A stretch of DNA of 56,051 nt from Streptomyces sp. MUM 2J (GTDB lineage: Bacteria; Actinomycetota; Actinomycetes; Streptomycetales; Streptomycetaceae), in contig NZ_JADWYM010000042.1 of assembly GCF_022414535.1 (NCBI RefSeq), positions 1 through 56,051 of the forward strand. The letters are read 5' to 3'. Both the position numbers and the translations under genes were made by a program. The notes under the pieces are model-generated. The model was not told the DNA's origin, did no database searches, and worked only from the letters and a program-made list of their open reading frames with translations. Shown here one piece after another: positions 54,816 through 56,051 of the stretch; positions within the stretch are counted from its first letter, which is position 1, and every line of letters begins with the position of its first letter.

Positions 54816-55886
54816 GTGTGTGCGGCTGACCTCACCCAGGGCGCGGCGACCTCCGTGCCGGACGTCGACTTCGAAGCGCGAGTGCTCGTGTGTCCGGCCT
54901 ATGGAAGCAAGGAGTCGCGTAGACATTGGCACGACACGCTTGAGCAGGAAGTGCCCTTTGGCGAGAAGTCCTTGACGAGGCATCTGTCGTCTGGACAGCT
55001 TGAGCAGCTCAGTCGCATACATCCCAGTGGTATGGCCCGCTTCTGGGGTGCCACATCGACTCATGACAAGGCCATGTCCGGCGTGCGTACAGGCGACGTG
55101 GCTCTGTTCACCGGGGCGAAAAAGGTGCTGGCTGTAGGAGAAGTCGGCGTCATCTTCGTCAACCGCGAGGTTGCGGATACTCTCTGGCCGCCATCGCCCG
55201 GAGGCAAGAGCTGGCATACCGTGTACAGCCTGCGGGACCTCGTCCCAGCCGAGGTGCCGTACGAAGAACTCGCTGAACTGATCGGATATTCCAAGAACTA
55301 CGGATTTCCCGGCCAGTTGGTGCTCCAGGGTAGCAAGGCACGAGCTGTCATCGAGGGTTTGCGCATAACCACCAGGACGGTGTTGGAACAACTGGGCATC
55401 GAGAAGTCGCCTGCCAGCAGTCTGCTCCCGGTTCAGCGGACTCAACTGGAACAACAGCACACGCCCGTCGTCCGCTTCGAGCGTGCGGCGACGACGACCC
55501 TCTACAGGCGTGAGGAACAGCCGTTGGTCACGGAGTTCTGCGCCACGCTCACCGTGGCTGCTGAGCGCTTCCGCTCTCCAGCCGGCCTTTGTGACATCTA
55601 TGTACAGGGGCCTGACGGCGTGGAGCTGATCGAAGCGAAGAGCCGTGCCGGGCACGCGTACGTGCGTGAAGCTCTCTCCCAGCTGTTGGACTATGCCCCG
55701 CACAGTCCGCGTCCTGTGGATCGGCTTGCCGTGCTGCTCCCCGAATCGCCCGGTGAGCGGGAGCTTCAGCTGCTGCACCGGTATGGCGTCGACTGCATTC
55801 ACCGGGTATCTCCCGGTGGTTTCCGCAGAGTTCCGGCTCCCGACGACAGGCGGCACCTGATGAGAAGACTGTGGACGGAGAACTGA
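54816..55886 (+). CDS. EVE-like domain fused to a PD-(D/E)xK nuclease; putative modification-dependent restriction enzyme
   Basis: A 356-residue protein. Residues about 17-180 look like an EVE/PUA-like modified-base reader: ARFWGAT, TGDVALFTGAKKVLAVGEV, ADTLWPP, KSWHTVYSLRDL and PYEELAELIGYSKNYGF, with several aromatic residues suited to a base pocket. Residues about 225-300 fit a PD-(D/E)xK nuclease: Asp260 in LCDIYV, Glu273-Ala-Lys275 in VELIEAKS, and Gln289/Tyr293 in REALSQLLDYA. Sampled lines have about 57-63% GC, well below the neighbours, and it lies between gene fragments and an IS remnant, so it looks acquired. It lacks a methylase partner, consistent with type IV restriction. Both domain calls are by eye. 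Confidence 0.7.
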   Translation: MCAADLTQGAATSVPDVDFEARVLVCPAYGSKESRRHWHDTLEQEVPFGEKSLTRHLSSGQLEQLSRIHPSGMARFWGATSTHDKAMSGVRTGDVALFTGAKKVLAVGEVGVIFVNREVADTLWPPSPGGKSWHTVYSLRDLVPAEVPYEELAELIGYSKNYGFPGQLVLQGSKARAVIEGLRITTRTVLEQLGIEKSPASSLLPVQRTQLEQQHTPVVRFERAATTTLYRREEQPLVTEFCATLTVAAERFRSPAGLCDIYVQGPDGVELIEAKSRAGHAYVREALSQLLDYAPHSPRPVDRLAVLLPESPGERELQLLHRYGVDCIHRVSPGGFRRVPAPDDRRHLMRRLWTEN

Positions 55887-55982
55887 GCCCGGAACCAGCG
55901 CGCGCCAATCGGTCTGTGGACGAGGGAACTGTGGGACTCCTGTTCGCGGGCGAGGGCGAAGGGTGACCGGCCGAAGCGAGGC

Positions 55983-56051
55983 TCGCGCGGGTGGCAGGTC
56001 CACGTACTCGGGCCGGTTCATCAGCTCCAGCACCGCCTGCCGCTCGGTGTC
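55983..56051 (-). mobile_element. IS3-type transposase remnant at the right edge
   Basis: Reading in from the right edge on the minus strand gives DTERQAVLELMNRPEYVDLPPAR, which matches the segment of IS3-family OrfB just before the HTH/integrase part (usual continuation xWAxELDEGxYxCSxxTMYR). The match stops abruptly after PAR at about 55983 and unrelated sequence follows, so the element is cut at this side. The rest lies outside the window. Confidence 0.6.

Noticed and set aside
54588..56033. Long minus-strand open frame over the nuclease gene
   Set aside because: Only its first residues match a transposase; the rest is antisense to the nuclease, whose motifs, promoter and codon pattern are convincing.

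Overview
The window is chromosomal DNA of an actinomycete, almost certainly a Streptomyces. It is very GC-rich, with G or C at nearly every third codon position. GTG starts, GTGA/ATGA stop-start overlaps, a complete conservon operon (cvnABCD), SpoIIE-type phosphatases and an actinobacterial-type Lon gene all fit that genus. No rRNA, tRNA or CRISPR array was found.

Layout. 1-7.0 kb: the start of kgd (2-oxoglutarate dehydrogenase E1), a translationally coupled two-component system, a spermidine-synthase-like protein, a rhomboid-like membrane protein, and lon behind a HAIR (HspR) operator. 7.4-18 kb: signalling genes, namely a multidomain PAS/GAF/SpoIIE/HATPase phosphatase, a MarR regulator, a PP2C-like phosphatase and the conservon, followed by a styrene-monooxygenase-like flavoprotein. 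18-25 kb: a secreted NlpC/P60 hydrolase, a TetR regulator, two divergent AurF/ferritin-like diiron proteins and small hypothetical proteins. 25-31 kb: an FtsW/RodA plus class B penicillin-binding protein pair, a secreted SH3 protein with 19-residue repeats, and a lipoprotein coupled to a histidine kinase with no local response regulator. 31-36 kb: a dual-specificity phosphatase, a NERD-like protein, the bacterial NHEJ pair LigD-polymerase/Ku, and a truncated ketoacyl-synthase fusion. 36-44 kb: a DUF5134 protein, a complete LpqY-SugABC-type trehalose ABC importer, and a copper-linked trio (Met/His-rich membrane protein, SodC-like lipoprotein, CopC). 44-49 kb: an MFS transporter, then a BlaI/M56 repressor-protease pair facing dedA and uppP across a double palindromic operator.

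From about 49.5 kb to the right edge the DNA looks rearranged. It holds a SWIM zinc-finger gene with a foreign tail, a decayed flavin monooxygenase that still has a promoter and operator-like palindrome, an unusual VOC-methyltransferase fusion, a universal stress protein, unrecognised gene fragments, and an IS3-type transposase remnant. Between these remnants is a gene of visibly lower GC, 54816-55886, encoding an apparent EVE-like domain fused to a PD-(D/E)xK nuclease. It looks like a solitary modification-dependent (type IV-like) restriction enzyme behind a leaderless promoter with its own palindrome, and it is my best candidate for an undescribed system.

The second candidate is the BlaI-M56/DedA-UppP module. 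It would place undecaprenyl-phosphate recycling under a proteolytically released repressor. Envelope functions recur across the window (PBP, FtsW, NlpC/P60, SH3, DedA, UppP), as do copper and redox functions.
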